A stretch of 33,904 nucleotides of DNA, from assembly GCA_052143655.1 (NCBI GenBank), contig JBKQSL010000260.1:1-33904 (forward strand), given 5' to 3'. The DNA is from CAVSUR01 sp052143655. Lineage in GTDB: Bacteria; Actinomycetota; Actinomycetes; Streptosporangiales; Streptosporangiaceae. This document shows positions 8,550 to 16,949 of this stretch, in pieces (within the stretch, counting starts at the first letter, position 1; every line of letters begins with the position of its first letter). Both the position numbers and the translations under genes were made by a program. A model generated the notes under the pieces. It was not told the origin of the DNA, searched no databases, and was given only the letters and a program-made list of their open reading frames with translations.

Positions 8550-10024
8550 GCCGGGCTGCCGCCCGCGGGCCGGTCATAGCGCGGAGCCGGGTAGACGATC
8601 GTCTTGGGCTCGGTGAAGGTGTCGATCGGCGACCGGCCGCCGACCCGGCCGCGGCCGCTGATGCTGCCCGCCCGGCCGCCGAACGGCAGGTGCGACTCCC
8701 ACAGGTTGGTGGAGTTGTTGATGTTGACCCAGCCGGCCCGGGCCTGCTCGGCGAACGCCAGGCCGCGCTCCAGGTCCGCGGTGAACACCGCCGCCGTCAG
8801 CCCGAACGGGGAGGCGTTGGTCAGCTCCAGCGCCTGCGCTGCCGAGCTCACCCGCACGACCGGGACCACCGGGCCGAACGTCTCCTCCCGCTCGATGGCC
8901 ATCCCCGGCGTCACGCCGTCCAGCACGGTCGGCTCGGCGAACAGCCCGGTCGGCCAGCCTGCCGCGCGCCTGCCGCCGCAGCACAGCCGCGCCCCGTGCT
9001 CGACCGCGTCGGCGATGTGCCGGTCGAACTTGGCCGCGGTGGACTCATTGTTCAGCGGCCCCATCGTCGTCGCCCGGTCGAAGGGGTCACCGAGCCGGAC
9101 CTGCGCCTTGGCCGCCGCCACCACCCGTTCCACGAACTCCCCGGCCACCGCGGCGTCGACCAGGAACCGCTCGCCCGCCGTGCAGCTCTGGCCCGCGCAC
9201 AGGCAGGCCGCCTCCAGCGCGGCCTCGGCGGCCAGCCCGAGGTCGGCATCCGAGAGGATCACCATCGGCCCGTTGCCGCCCAGTTCCAGCAGCTGCGTCT
9301 TGCCCGCCGACCGGCTGGCCACGCTGGCGCCGGTGGCCACCGAGCCGACGAACCCCACCCCGGCCACCCCGGGATGCCCGGCCAGCGCGTCGCCGGCCAC
9401 CGGGCCAGGCCCGGGCACGAAGTTGAACACCCCGGGCGGCCCGTCCACCGCCGCGATGACCTCCGCCAGCACGGCGCAGCACGCGGTCGTCGTCGGGGCC
9501 GGCACCCAGACCACCGTGTTACCCGCGGCCATCGCGGGCGCGAACAGCTCCGCGCCCATCGTGTATGGCCAGTTCCACGGGGAGATGACGCCGATCACGC
9601 CGAGCGGGACCCGGGTGCTGAGCACCCGGCGGCCGGCCGACACCGACGGCGGCAGCAGGCCGTCCGTGCGCTTGGCGTCCTCGCCGGCCATCACGAAGTA
9701 CTCGGCCAGCTCGTCGACCTCGTCGAGTGCCTCGGCGACGAGCGGCTTGCCCTGATCGCGGGCCAGCACGTCGGCCAGTTCGTCGCGGCGGGCCCGGATC
9801 GCGGCCGCGACCTGCCCGCACCAGGCCGCCCGGTCGAACGCCGAGGCGGCCGCCCAGCCCGGGAAGGCCGCAGCCGCCGCCGCCACTGCGGCATCGACAT
9901 CGCCCGGGCCCGCGACGGCCACCGAGGCGAACGTCTCGCCGGCGGACGGGCTTACCGCAGCCGCGGTGCCACCCTCCCCGGGCCGCCAGGATCCGCCGAT
10001 GTACAGCAGGTGCTCGCGCATCAT
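8546..10024 (-). CDS. NAD(P)-dependent aldehyde dehydrogenase
   Basis: This is a class I-like aldehyde dehydrogenase of 492 residues. It would oxidise an aldehyde to an acid with NAD(P); betaine aldehyde is a reasonable candidate given the choline-dehydrogenase-like gene nearby (inference). Visible residues are Asn151 in SPWNWPY, Glu247 in LLELGGNGPM and catalytic Cys281 in CAGQSCTAGER. The co-enzyme motif that is normally VVWKPAP reads VVWVPAP (residues 171-177), so the conserved lysine contacting the adenine ribose is valine. The first of two adjacent ATG codons is 10024, six bases after the IclR fragment's stop. It is coupled to the cyclodeaminase-like gene downstream, and its operon mate upstream is an IclR fragment. 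Confidence 0.92.
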   Translation of the reverse strand: MMREHLLYIGGSWRPGEGGTAAAVSPSAGETFASVAVAGPGDVDAAVAAAAAAFPGWAAASAFDRAAWCGQVAAAIRARRDELADVLARDQGKPLVAEALDEVDELAEYFVMAGEDAKRTDGLLPPSVSAGRRVLSTRVPLGVIGVISPWNWPYTMGAELFAPAMAAGNTVVWVPAPTTTACCAVLAEVIAAVDGPPGVFNFVPGPGPVAGDALAGHPGVAGVGFVGSVATGASVASRSAGKTQLLELGGNGPMVILSDADLGLAAEAALEAACLCAGQSCTAGERFLVDAAVAGEFVERVVAAAKAQVRLGDPFDRATTMGPLNNESTAAKFDRHIADAVEHGARLCCGGRRAAGWPTGLFAEPTVLDGVTPGMAIEREETFGPVVPVVRVSSAAQALELTNASPFGLTAAVFTADLERGLAFAEQARAGWVNINNSTNLWESHLPFGGRAGSISGRGRVGGRSPIDTFTEPKTIVYPAPRYDRPAGGSPA

Positions 10025-10029
10025 GGTGC

Positions 10030-10503
10030 TCACTTTCCCGTGCCGGGACGGCAGGCGTCCGCGCAGGTCCGGCCCAGCTCGGCCAGCGAGCCGGGTGGCA
10101 TCCGGCCGGCCGGCCCGGAGACCGACAGCGCGGCCACGAAGGCGCCGGCCGGATCGTAGACCGGCGCGGCCACCGCGACCAGGCCTTCCTCCAGCTCGCT
10201 GACCGCCGTGGCATAGCCGTCCCGGCGGACGGCCGCCAGCTCCGCTGCCAGCCGGTCGTGGCTGGTGATCGTGTGCCGGGTGAAGCGCTCTAGCTTCCCC
10301 GGCACCGGGATCACCTCGTGCGCCAGCAGCACCTTGCCGTTGGCCACCGCGTGCGGCCTGGTCTGCCGTCCGGTCCAGCCGCCCGAGCAGCTGAGGATAT
10401 AGGTGCTCGGCACCTCGGCGACGTTCAGGATGCCGCCGCCGTAGGGCACCGCCAGGTTGATGGTCACCCCGGTCTGCCCCGCGACAACCCCGTCCTGGGA
10501 CAC
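10030..10503 (-). CDS. IclR effector-binding domain protein lacking the helix-turn-helix
   Basis: The 157-residue product is only the C-terminal ligand-binding half of an IclR regulator. It begins VSQDGVVAGQTGVTINLAVPYGGG, which corresponds to the ETVNLGV region after the HTH in full-length members. Then come PSTYILS, ANGKVLLA, LERFTRHTITSHDRLAAELA, and GLVAVAAPVYD...VAALSVSGP, the usual IclR order. The complete IclR at 29550-30332 shows the missing part to be about 100 residues. I found no HTH coding sequence upstream in any frame. It is either a pseudogene remnant or a stand-alone sensor. The GTG at 10503 is the first plausible start and may be leaderless. It is followed by aldehyde dehydrogenase after a 5-base gap. 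Confidence 0.8.
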   Translation of the reverse strand: MSQDGVVAGQTGVTINLAVPYGGGILNVAEVPSTYILSCSGGWTGRQTRPHAVANGKVLLAHEVIPVPGKLERFTRHTITSHDRLAAELAAVRRDGYATAVSELEEGLVAVAAPVYDPAGAFVAALSVSGPAGRMPPGSLAELGRTCADACRPGTGK

Positions 10504-10509
10504 GCAACC

Positions 10510-10539
10510 AGAATGGCGGCGGACCGCCGGCCGCGTCAA
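10510..10539 (-). promoter_or_regulatory. Candidate leaderless promoter for the IclR fragment operon
   Basis: On the minus strand TTGACG (10539-10534) and CATTCT (10515-10510) are separated by 18 bases. Six bases separate CATTCT from the GTG at 10503, as for a leaderless transcript. A 13-base palindrome, CGGCGG-A-CCGCCG (10517-10529), lies in the spacer and could be an operator. Confidence 0.35.
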
Positions 10540-10680
10540 CCAGCCGGAAATCAGCCGGCCTGCCGCCGGTGCTGCCGTTCTGGCGGGACCCGGATGTATT
10601 GTGCCGTTGACGCTGGTGCCGCCGCATCCCTCCCGCGCTGCCAGTTGCCGCCGCCGCCTCTCCGCTACCAGGGAGCAGAC

Positions 10681-11472
10681 GTGGAGAACCAGACCGCCGG
10701 CTCACCTCCGATACCGGGCTCCGAGCATGACCCGCTGCCCGAGGCACTGCGGCTCGCCGAGGGCGCCACGCGAGCCGGACTGGGGCTGAAGCTGCTCGGC
10801 GGCCTGGCGGTCCGGGTGATCTGCCCGGATTTCCCGCCGCGGCTGCGCCGCGATCAGGATATTGATTTCGCCTGCCTGTCCCGCAAGCGCAAGGATGTCG
10901 CCAGTCATCTGGAGCGCAGCGGCTGCCAGCCGGACAAGCGTTTCAACAATCTCAACGGCGACCGGCAGATGTACTTCACTGCTCCGTCGGGCCGGCCGAT
11001 CGACGTGATGGTGGACAGGCTGACGATGTGCCACACGCTTGATTTCCGCCCGGTATTCGACCGGCTGCCGCTGACCGTGGACGCGGGCGACGTGCTGCTG
11101 TCCAAGCTGCAGATCGTCGAGCTGAACGAGAAGGACACGCGGGACAGCTTCCAGTTGCTCGGCAAGCTGCCGCTGCATGCCGGGGCGGGCCCGGGCGGTG
11201 CCCCGGTGATCGACACCGAGCGCTTCGGCAAGCTGCTCGGCGCCGACTGGGGCTGGTGGCGGACTGTCACCGGCAGCCTGACCAAGCTGCCCCGGCTGGC
11301 GGCGCAGAACCCCGGGCTGCTGCCGCCGGACCCGCCGCTCGACCCGCTGGCGCAGGCGCAGCGACTGCTGGAGATCGCCGACGCCGCGCCGAAGTCGGTC
11401 AAGTGGCGGCTGCGGGCCAATGTGGGCGACCGGGTCCGCTGGTATGAACTGCCCGAGGAAGTCGGGCACTAG
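10681..11472 (+). CDS. Nucleotidyltransferase-like protein (AbiEii/MNT type)
   Basis: The 263-residue product resembles nucleotidyltransferases of the AbiEii/minimal type. The G-G-L-A-V loop is at about residues 39-43 (KLLGGLAVRV) and the metal-binding pair is in RRDQDIDFACLS (D-x-D about residues 59-61). A third acidic residue may be in PIDVMVDRL. The C-terminal half (SLTKLPRLAAQN...WYELPEEVGH) I do not recognise. A GTG at 10681 preceded by GGGAGC about 6 bases upstream is the best start. AbiEii proteins are toxins of two-gene abortive infection systems, but no AbiEi-like antitoxin is adjacent, so I would not call it a toxin. The next gene is a metallophosphoesterase after 101 bases. Confidence 0.6.
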   Translation: MENQTAGSPPIPGSEHDPLPEALRLAEGATRAGLGLKLLGGLAVRVICPDFPPRLRRDQDIDFACLSRKRKDVASHLERSGCQPDKRFNNLNGDRQMYFTAPSGRPIDVMVDRLTMCHTLDFRPVFDRLPLTVDAGDVLLSKLQIVELNEKDTRDSFQLLGKLPLHAGAGPGGAPVIDTERFGKLLGADWGWWRTVTGSLTKLPRLAAQNPGLLPPDPPLDPLAQAQRLLEIADAAPKSVKWRLRANVGDRVRWYELPEEVGH

Positions 11473-11573
11473 AACCGGAAGTTCCCTTATGCCCCACTCG
11501 ATGCTTGACGCCCGGTTGCAGCGGGTGCTACACCGTTGCACAGGAAGCGCGCGGCAAAAGGCGTAGGGATCTG

Positions 11574-12515
11574 ATGAAGATTTTTTTTGCCACAGATATC
11601 CATGGTTCGGAGATCTGCTGGCGCAAGTTCCTCAACGCCGCGACCTTTTACAAGGCCGACCTTGTCGTGCTCGGCGGTGATGTTACCGGCAAGGTGATGG
11701 TGCCGATCACCGCCTACCCCGGCTACTGGACCGTCACCGTGGGCGGCCAGCAGCACCGGCTGGAAACCCAGGAGGAGCTGGCCGAGATCCAGCGGCAGAT
11801 CCGCAACCGGGGCTCCTACCCGGCCATCGTGACCCCGGACGAGCTGACCGAGCTCAGCCAGCAGGAAGGGGCCGTGGACCGCCGGTTCTGCGCCGAGATG
11901 GTCCAGTCGCTGGACCGGTGGATGGACATGGCCGACGGCAAGCTGCGCGGCGGCCAGACCCCGTGCATCCTCAACGGCGGCAACGACGACATCTGGGAGA
12001 TCGACGACATCATCGAGGCCTCGCCGTGCGTGACGTTCGGCGAGGGCAAGTCGGTCGAGCTGGACGGCGGCTTCCACCTGGTGTCCATGGGCTGGACGAA
12101 CCCGACGCCGTGGGATACCTTCCGCGAGGCGCCCGAGGAGGAGCTGGCCGCCAAGATCGAGGCCGTCGCCAGCAAGGTGCCGGACATGGAGCGGACGATC
12201 TTCAACTTCCACGCGCCGCCGTACGGGACCGGCCTGGATGAGGCGCCCGCCCTGGATGACACGCTGCGGCCGACGCACGGCGGCGCGGTGATGAAGGCCG
12301 TCGGCTCGACTGCCGTGCGCGACGCGATCAGCAAGTACCAGCCGATGCTGTCGGTGCACGGGCATATCCACGAGAGCCGGGGGATCAAGAAGATGGGCCG
12401 GACGCTGGCCATCAACCCCGGCAGCGTCTACGGCGACGGCGTCCTGCAGGGCGCCGTGCTGGAGCTGAACCCGAAGAAAGCGAAGGTCACCAGGTACCTG
12501 CTGGTGAATGGCTGA
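11574..12515 (+). CDS. Metallophosphoesterase (calcineurin-like)
   Basis: The 313-residue product carries the dinuclear metal motifs of calcineurin-like phosphoesterases: ATDIHG at residues 7-12 (D-x-H), LGGDVTG (GD-x), GGNDD in place of the usual GNHD/E, NFHAPPYG, and GHIHES near the C-terminus followed by AINPGSVY. The family acts on phosphomonoesters or phosphodiesters, substrate unknown. The insertion around residues 44-110 (VGGQQHRLETQEELAEIQRQ) is rich in polar residues and family-specific. Start ATG 11574 is preceded by TAGGGAT. It is probably cotranscribed with the nucleotidyltransferase-like gene upstream or independent. A GC hairpin at 12580-12603 lies downstream. Confidence 0.85.
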   Translation: MKIFFATDIHGSEICWRKFLNAATFYKADLVVLGGDVTGKVMVPITAYPGYWTVTVGGQQHRLETQEELAEIQRQIRNRGSYPAIVTPDELTELSQQEGAVDRRFCAEMVQSLDRWMDMADGKLRGGQTPCILNGGNDDIWEIDDIIEASPCVTFGEGKSVELDGGFHLVSMGWTNPTPWDTFREAPEEELAAKIEAVASKVPDMERTIFNFHAPPYGTGLDEAPALDDTLRPTHGGAVMKAVGSTAVRDAISKYQPMLSVHGHIHESRGIKKMGRTLAINPGSVYGDGVLQGAVLELNPKKAKVTRYLLVNG

Positions 12516-12579
12516 CTCCCGCGGATGGCTGAGCACTGTGAGCGGCGCGGCCATGGATTAGCTGAGCACGACCCCGGCA

Positions 12580-12603
12580 GGCGGCCCGGCATGCCCGGCC
12601 GCC
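12580..12603 (+). terminator. GC hairpin after metallophosphoesterase
   Basis: GGCGGCC and GGCCGCC pair across a 10-base loop 64 bases after the metallophosphoesterase stop. There is no T-run, so this is only a weak terminator candidate. Confidence 0.3.
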
Positions 12604-12639
12604 GGTCCGGACCTCGGATAGTTCACGACTGGAGGCGAT

Positions 12640-14271
12640 ATGGCGGCCGGAGCTGTCAGCAGCGGCGAGACCCCGACCCTTTTCTTGCGCAAAGCCACCG
12701 GGCTGGTCCGGGGCTGGTCGGTCCGAGATTCGATGATCTACGCCTGCCTGGCGACGAACTTCGTCACGCTGGGCATCTACGAGTTCACTTTCGCCGGCCC
12801 CGCTTTCCCCAAGGGCCAGCTGCTGACCTCCGTGGTCATTTCCGGGATCTGGGTGTCATTCCTGGTGATTGCCTACACCGGGCTGATCGTCACGATCCCG
12901 CGGGCCGGCGGTGACTACGTCTGGCAGACCCGGATCCTCGGCAGCGGCATCGGGTTCGTGATGGCGGCCACCGGCTGGTGGTTCATCCTGTGGCTGTGGG
13001 CGCCGATCTACGGCAACATCCTGTCGGTGCAGCTGTTCCAGCCGCTGTGGGCCACGCTCAAATGGACCTGGCCGGCCGGCGGCGCGGCCTGGTTCGGCAC
13101 CAACACCGGGATTTTCGTGGTGTCGCTGATCACGATCGGGGTGGCCGGGCTGCTGGTCTCCATCGGCATGGCGGGCTACGCGAAGTTCCAGAAGTACTCC
13201 TTCTTCGGGGCGCTGGTCGGGTTCGCGGTGGTCGTCGTGCTGCTGCTGTTCAACTCGCACGCCAGCTTCGTGCACTCGTTCAACCTGGAGGGGCTGAACC
13301 TGTTCGGCGTGCATCACGCCTACGCGGCCACGAATGCCGCGGCGGCCAAGGTGGGCGTGGTCACCTCGCCGTTCGGTTTCGGCCCGCTCGGACAGACCAT
13401 GCTGCTGGTCCCGGCGATGATGTTCTTCATCCTGTGGCCCAACTGGGGCGCGACGCTGTACGGGGAGATCCGCGGGGCCAGCGACTTCAAGCGGGTGTTC
13501 ATCGGCATGTTCGCCGGGCTGTGGATGACGGTCGTGCTGACGGTCGTCTTCCTGCTGCTGATGGCCAAGACCGTTGGCTGGACCTTCTACCAGAACCTCA
13601 ACGCGCTGGACTACAACCTCAAGCCGCAGTTCGGCATCTGGCCGTACCCGTTCATGTTCGCCGGCTGGCTGGTGCACAACACCGCCTTCCAGGTCGTGCT
13701 GATCCTCGTGCTGAGCCTGTGGTTCTTCGCCTGGGTGGGCACGCTGTTCCTGTCCTCCACCCGGGTGATCTTCGCCGCGGCTTTTGACCGGGTCCTGCCC
13801 GACCGCGCGGCCGAGGTGTCGGAGAGGCGCAAGGTGCCGGTGTACTCGCTGCTGCTGATGCTGCTGCCGGCGGCCGGCCTGAGCGCGGTCTACGCCTTCT
13901 CCGCGACCTTCCGCACCTACACCCTGGACGCCACCCTGGTCATCGCGGTGACCTACCTGTTCAGCGCGATCGCGGTGGTCATCCTGCCGTGGCGCAAGCC
14001 GGACCTGTGGCGCGCGTCGCCGGCCAGCCGGGTCAAGGTGTTCGGCGTGCAGATCGTGCCCGTAGCAGGCGTGGTCACGATCGCCCTGCTGGTGTTCAAC
14101 CTGTACGAATGGCTCACCAACGACAACTACTTCGTCAACAACAAGACCTCGCTGATCTACATGGGTGCGATGTACGTGCTGGCGATCGCGCTCTTCGTGA
14201 TCGCGCGGGTGGTGCGCAGTCGCCAGGGCATCGACCTCGGGCTGATCAACAAGGAGATCCCGGTCGAGTAG
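12640..14271 (+). CDS. APC-superfamily permease
   Basis: This inner-membrane transporter of 543 residues belongs to the amino acid-polyamine-organocation superfamily. About 12 hydrophobic segments are visible. Helix 1 lies around DSMIYACLATNFVTLG, and a PRAGGDYVWQTRILG motif between TM2 and TM3 is an APC landmark. FLSSTRVIFAAAFDRVLPDRAAEVSERRKVPVYS is the conserved loop after TM8. The N-terminus is cytoplasmic. GGAGGCG sits 3 bases before ATG 12640. The next genes are the DAO-GcvT flavoprotein and ETF, so it may import their substrate, such as an N-methylated amino acid, or it may be unrelated. A 20-bp-stem hairpin separates it from that operon. Confidence 0.9.
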   Translation: MAAGAVSSGETPTLFLRKATGLVRGWSVRDSMIYACLATNFVTLGIYEFTFAGPAFPKGQLLTSVVISGIWVSFLVIAYTGLIVTIPRAGGDYVWQTRILGSGIGFVMAATGWWFILWLWAPIYGNILSVQLFQPLWATLKWTWPAGGAAWFGTNTGIFVVSLITIGVAGLLVSIGMAGYAKFQKYSFFGALVGFAVVVVLLLFNSHASFVHSFNLEGLNLFGVHHAYAATNAAAAKVGVVTSPFGFGPLGQTMLLVPAMMFFILWPNWGATLYGEIRGASDFKRVFIGMFAGLWMTVVLTVVFLLLMAKTVGWTFYQNLNALDYNLKPQFGIWPYPFMFAGWLVHNTAFQVVLILVLSLWFFAWVGTLFLSSTRVIFAAAFDRVLPDRAAEVSERRKVPVYSLLLMLLPAAGLSAVYAFSATFRTYTLDATLVIAVTYLFSAIAVVILPWRKPDLWRASPASRVKVFGVQIVPVAGVVTIALLVFNLYEWLTNDNYFVNNKTSLIYMGAMYVLAIALFVIARVVRSRQGIDLGLINKEIPVE

Positions 14272-14302
14272 CACGCGGCGGCCCGCGCCGCCGGTGGCCG
14301 CG

Positions 14303-14351
14303 TGATCACGGAGGATTGCCAGTGCTCGGGCCTGGCGATCCTCCGTGATCA
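14303..14351 (+). terminator. Long hairpin, intrinsic terminator candidate
   Basis: The arms 14303-14322 and 14332-14351 pair over 20 bases with a single G-T wobble and a 9-base loop. It lies 32 bases after the permease stop and 79 bases before the DAO-GcvT gene. No U-tract follows, as is common for actinobacterial terminators. Confidence 0.65.
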
Positions 14352-14429
14352 TGGTGGGACAATTGAGCCGGACGCGGTGTCCGTCGCCGGGCGACAGAAC
14401 ACGCAAGGCACGTACGAAGGACAGGCTGC

Positions 14430-16949
14430 ATGACTGACATCCCCAGCCGCGCCAGCGCGGTGATCATCGGCGCCGGCATCGTCGGCAACAGCCTGGCCTG
14501 CCACCTGGCCCGGCTGGGCTGGCGTGACCTGGTGCTGGTGGACACCGGGCCGATGCCCAACCCGGGCGGGTCGACCGGGCACGCCTCCAACTTCATCTTC
14601 CCGATCGAGTACTCCAAGATGATGATGGAGCTGACTCGCGACAGCACCGAGCAGTACCAGGAGCTGGGCGTCTTCACCCGCAGCGGCGGGATCGAGGTCG
14701 CCAGGACGCAGGCCCGGATGACCGAGCTGCGCCGCCGCAGCTCGGCCGCCAGGGCATGGGGGATCCCCGCCCAGCTGGTCTCGCCCGGCGAGGTGCGCAA
14801 GCTGGTGCCCTACCTGGACGAGTCGGTGATCCTGGGCGGTGCGCACTTCCCGACCGTCGGCGTGGTCGACTCGCTGCGCGCCGGGACGCTGATGCGGGAG
14901 GAGGCCCAGCAGGCTGGCGCGCTGACCGTGCTGGCCGGGGCCGAGGTGCTGGGCATCGAGAAGTCCCCGCTGGGGCGGGTCAGCGGGGTGCGGACCACCC
15001 GCGGGGACATCGCCACCGACGTGTGCGCGATCTGCTGCGGGGTCTGGTCGCCGCGGGTGGCGGCGATGGCCGGCGCGCGCATCCCGCTCACCCCGATCGT
15101 GCACCAGATGATCAGCGTCGGGCCGATCGCGCTGTTCGCGGACACCGCCGGGGAGATCGAGTACCCGATCGTGCGGGACGTGGACACCAACATGTACGAG
15201 CGCCAGCACGGCGGCGACATGGAAGTGGGGTCCTACGCGCACCGGCCGATCATCGTCGCGCCCGGCGAGATCCCGTCGATCGAGGAAGCCGTCCTGTCGC
15301 CCACCGAGATGCCGTTCACCCAGGATGACTTCGACCCGCAGCTGATGCAGGCGCTGGAGCTGATGCCCGACCTGCTCGGGGACGAGCGGGCGGGCATCCG
15401 GTACGCGATCAACGGGCTGATCTCGATGACCCCCGACGGTCATCCCGCGCTCGGCGAGACCCCGGAGGTGCCGGGGCTGTGGTCGGTGGCGGCCAGCTGG
15501 ATCAAGGAGGGGCCGGGGATCGGCCGGGCGGTGGCCGAGTGGATGAGCGGCCGGACGCCGGAGATCGACATCCACGAGGCCGACATCTCCCGGTTCTGCC
15601 CGCACCAGAAGACCACTGCGCACGTGACCGGCCGGGCCCGGGAGGGCTTCAACAAGATGTACGGGATCGTGCACCCGGCCGAGCAGTGGGAGTCCGGCCG
15701 GCCCATCCGGCTCAGCCCCGTGTACCAGCGTGAGCGCGACCTCGGCGCCGTGTTCTACGAGACGGCCGGATGGGAGCGCCCGCACTGGTACGCCGCGAAC
15801 GAGGGGCTGGCGGCGCGGTACGCCGGGCGGCTGATGGAGCGCGAGGGCGAGTGGGAGTCGCGCTGGTGGTCGCCGGTCATCAACGCCGAGCACCTGGCCA
15901 TGCGCGAGCACTGCGGCCTCGTCGACCTGACCGCCTTCGCGATCTTCGAGATCACCGGCCCGGGCGCCCTCGCCGCCGTCCAGTCGCTGGCCGTCGCCCA
16001 GCTGGACGTGCCGCCCGGCAAGGTCGTCTACACCTCGCTGCTCGACGAGGCGGGCGGCTTCCGCGCCGACCTGACGATCATGCGGCTCGGCCCGCAGCGG
16101 TTCCGGATCGTCACCGGCGGGGCCACCGGCATGATGGACCTCAAGTGGATCAGCGATCACCTGCCCGCCGACGGCAGCGCGGCGATCGCCGACCTGACCT
16201 CCGCCTGGACCACCCTCGGGCTGTGGGGGCCGCGGGCCAGGGACGTGCTCGCCGCGGTCGCTGACGGCGACGTGTCGAACGCGGGGTTTGGCTTCGGCAC
16301 CTGCCGGGAGATCGAGATCGGCGGCATCACCGTGCTGGCCTCCCGGATTTCCTACGTCGGCGAGCTCGGCTGGGAGCTGCACGCGCCGATCGAGGAGGGG
16401 GCGCTGCTGTGGGACGCGCTGTGGGAGGCCGGCCGGCCGGATGGGCTGGTGCCGGCCGGGATCGGCGTCTACGGCACCACGGGCCGGCTGGAGAAGGGCT
16501 ACCGGGCCTTCGGCAACGAGCTTGACGCCGGCTACACGCTGGTCGAGGCGGGCATGACCCGGCCCCGGGTGAAGCCGCAGGACTTCATCGGCAAGGCCGC
16601 CTACCTGCGCCAGCGGGCCGAGCCGCCGGCGGCGGTGCTGTGCACGCTTACCGTCGCCGACCACACCTCGGCCTCCGGCCAGCTGCGCTACATGCTTGGC
16701 GGCGAGCCCATCCTGTCCGCTGACGGCGCGGTGCTGACCGACGCCAGGGGCCGTACCTCCTACGTGACCAGCGCCGGCTCGGGGCCGTCGGTGGGCAGGC
16801 ACCTGCTGATGGCCTACCTGCCGTCGGCCCAGGCCGTGGCCGGGACGAAGCTGGCCGTGGAGTATCTCGGCGAGCAGTACCCGGTGACGGTGGCGGTGGC
16901 CGGCGCGACGCCGCTGTTCGACCCGGCCAGCGAGCGGATCCGGGCCTGA
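14430..16949 (+). CDS. DAO-GcvT flavoprotein, dimethylglycine/sarcosine dehydrogenase type
   Basis: The 839-residue protein has an N-terminal FAD-dependent amine oxidoreductase domain (about 1-400) and a C-terminal folate-binding GcvT domain (about 420-830). The dinucleotide motif VIIGAGIVGNSLACHLA is at residues 11-27. His51 in GGSTGHASN occupies the place where dimethylglycine and sarcosine dehydrogenases carry covalent FAD. In GcvT, ELGWELHAP and GRLEKGYRAFGNELD are recognisable. The family removes an N-methyl group oxidatively and transfers it to THF as 5,10-methylene-THF, with electrons leaving through ETF. Both ETF genes follow immediately (TGATG overlap, 16947-16951), supporting a dehydrogenase. 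The exact substrate is unproven. ATG 14430 follows GAAGGACAGG. Confidence 0.92.
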   Translation: MTDIPSRASAVIIGAGIVGNSLACHLARLGWRDLVLVDTGPMPNPGGSTGHASNFIFPIEYSKMMMELTRDSTEQYQELGVFTRSGGIEVARTQARMTELRRRSSAARAWGIPAQLVSPGEVRKLVPYLDESVILGGAHFPTVGVVDSLRAGTLMREEAQQAGALTVLAGAEVLGIEKSPLGRVSGVRTTRGDIATDVCAICCGVWSPRVAAMAGARIPLTPIVHQMISVGPIALFADTAGEIEYPIVRDVDTNMYERQHGGDMEVGSYAHRPIIVAPGEIPSIEEAVLSPTEMPFTQDDFDPQLMQALELMPDLLGDERAGIRYAINGLISMTPDGHPALGETPEVPGLWSVAASWIKEGPGIGRAVAEWMSGRTPEIDIHEADISRFCPHQKTTAHVTGRAREGFNKMYGIVHPAEQWESGRPIRLSPVYQRERDLGAVFYETAGWERPHWYAANEGLAARYAGRLMEREGEWESRWWSPVINAEHLAMREHCGLVDLTAFAIFEITGPGALAAVQSLAVAQLDVPPGKVVYTSLLDEAGGFRADLTIMRLGPQRFRIVTGGATGMMDLKWISDHLPADGSAAIADLTSAWTTLGLWGPRARDVLAAVADGDVSNAGFGFGTCREIEIGGITVLASRISYVGELGWELHAPIEEGALLWDALWEAGRPDGLVPAGIGVYGTTGRLEKGYRAFGNELDAGYTLVEAGMTRPRVKPQDFIGKAAYLRQRAEPPAAVLCTLTVADHTSASGQLRYMLGGEPILSADGAVLTDARGRTSYVTSAGSGPSVGRHLLMAYLPSAQAVAGTKLAVEYLGEQYPVTVAVAGATPLFDPASERIRA

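Noticed and set aside
10504..10680. A frameshifted helix-turn-helix for the truncated IclR
   Set aside because: I translated the minus strand upstream in all frames and saw no IclR HTH motif. The missing domain is absent rather than shifted.
14349..16802. An 817-codon minus-strand frame opposite the DAO-GcvT gene
   Set aside because: The forward gene has clear FAD and GcvT motifs. The antisense product is low-complexity, with no domain.
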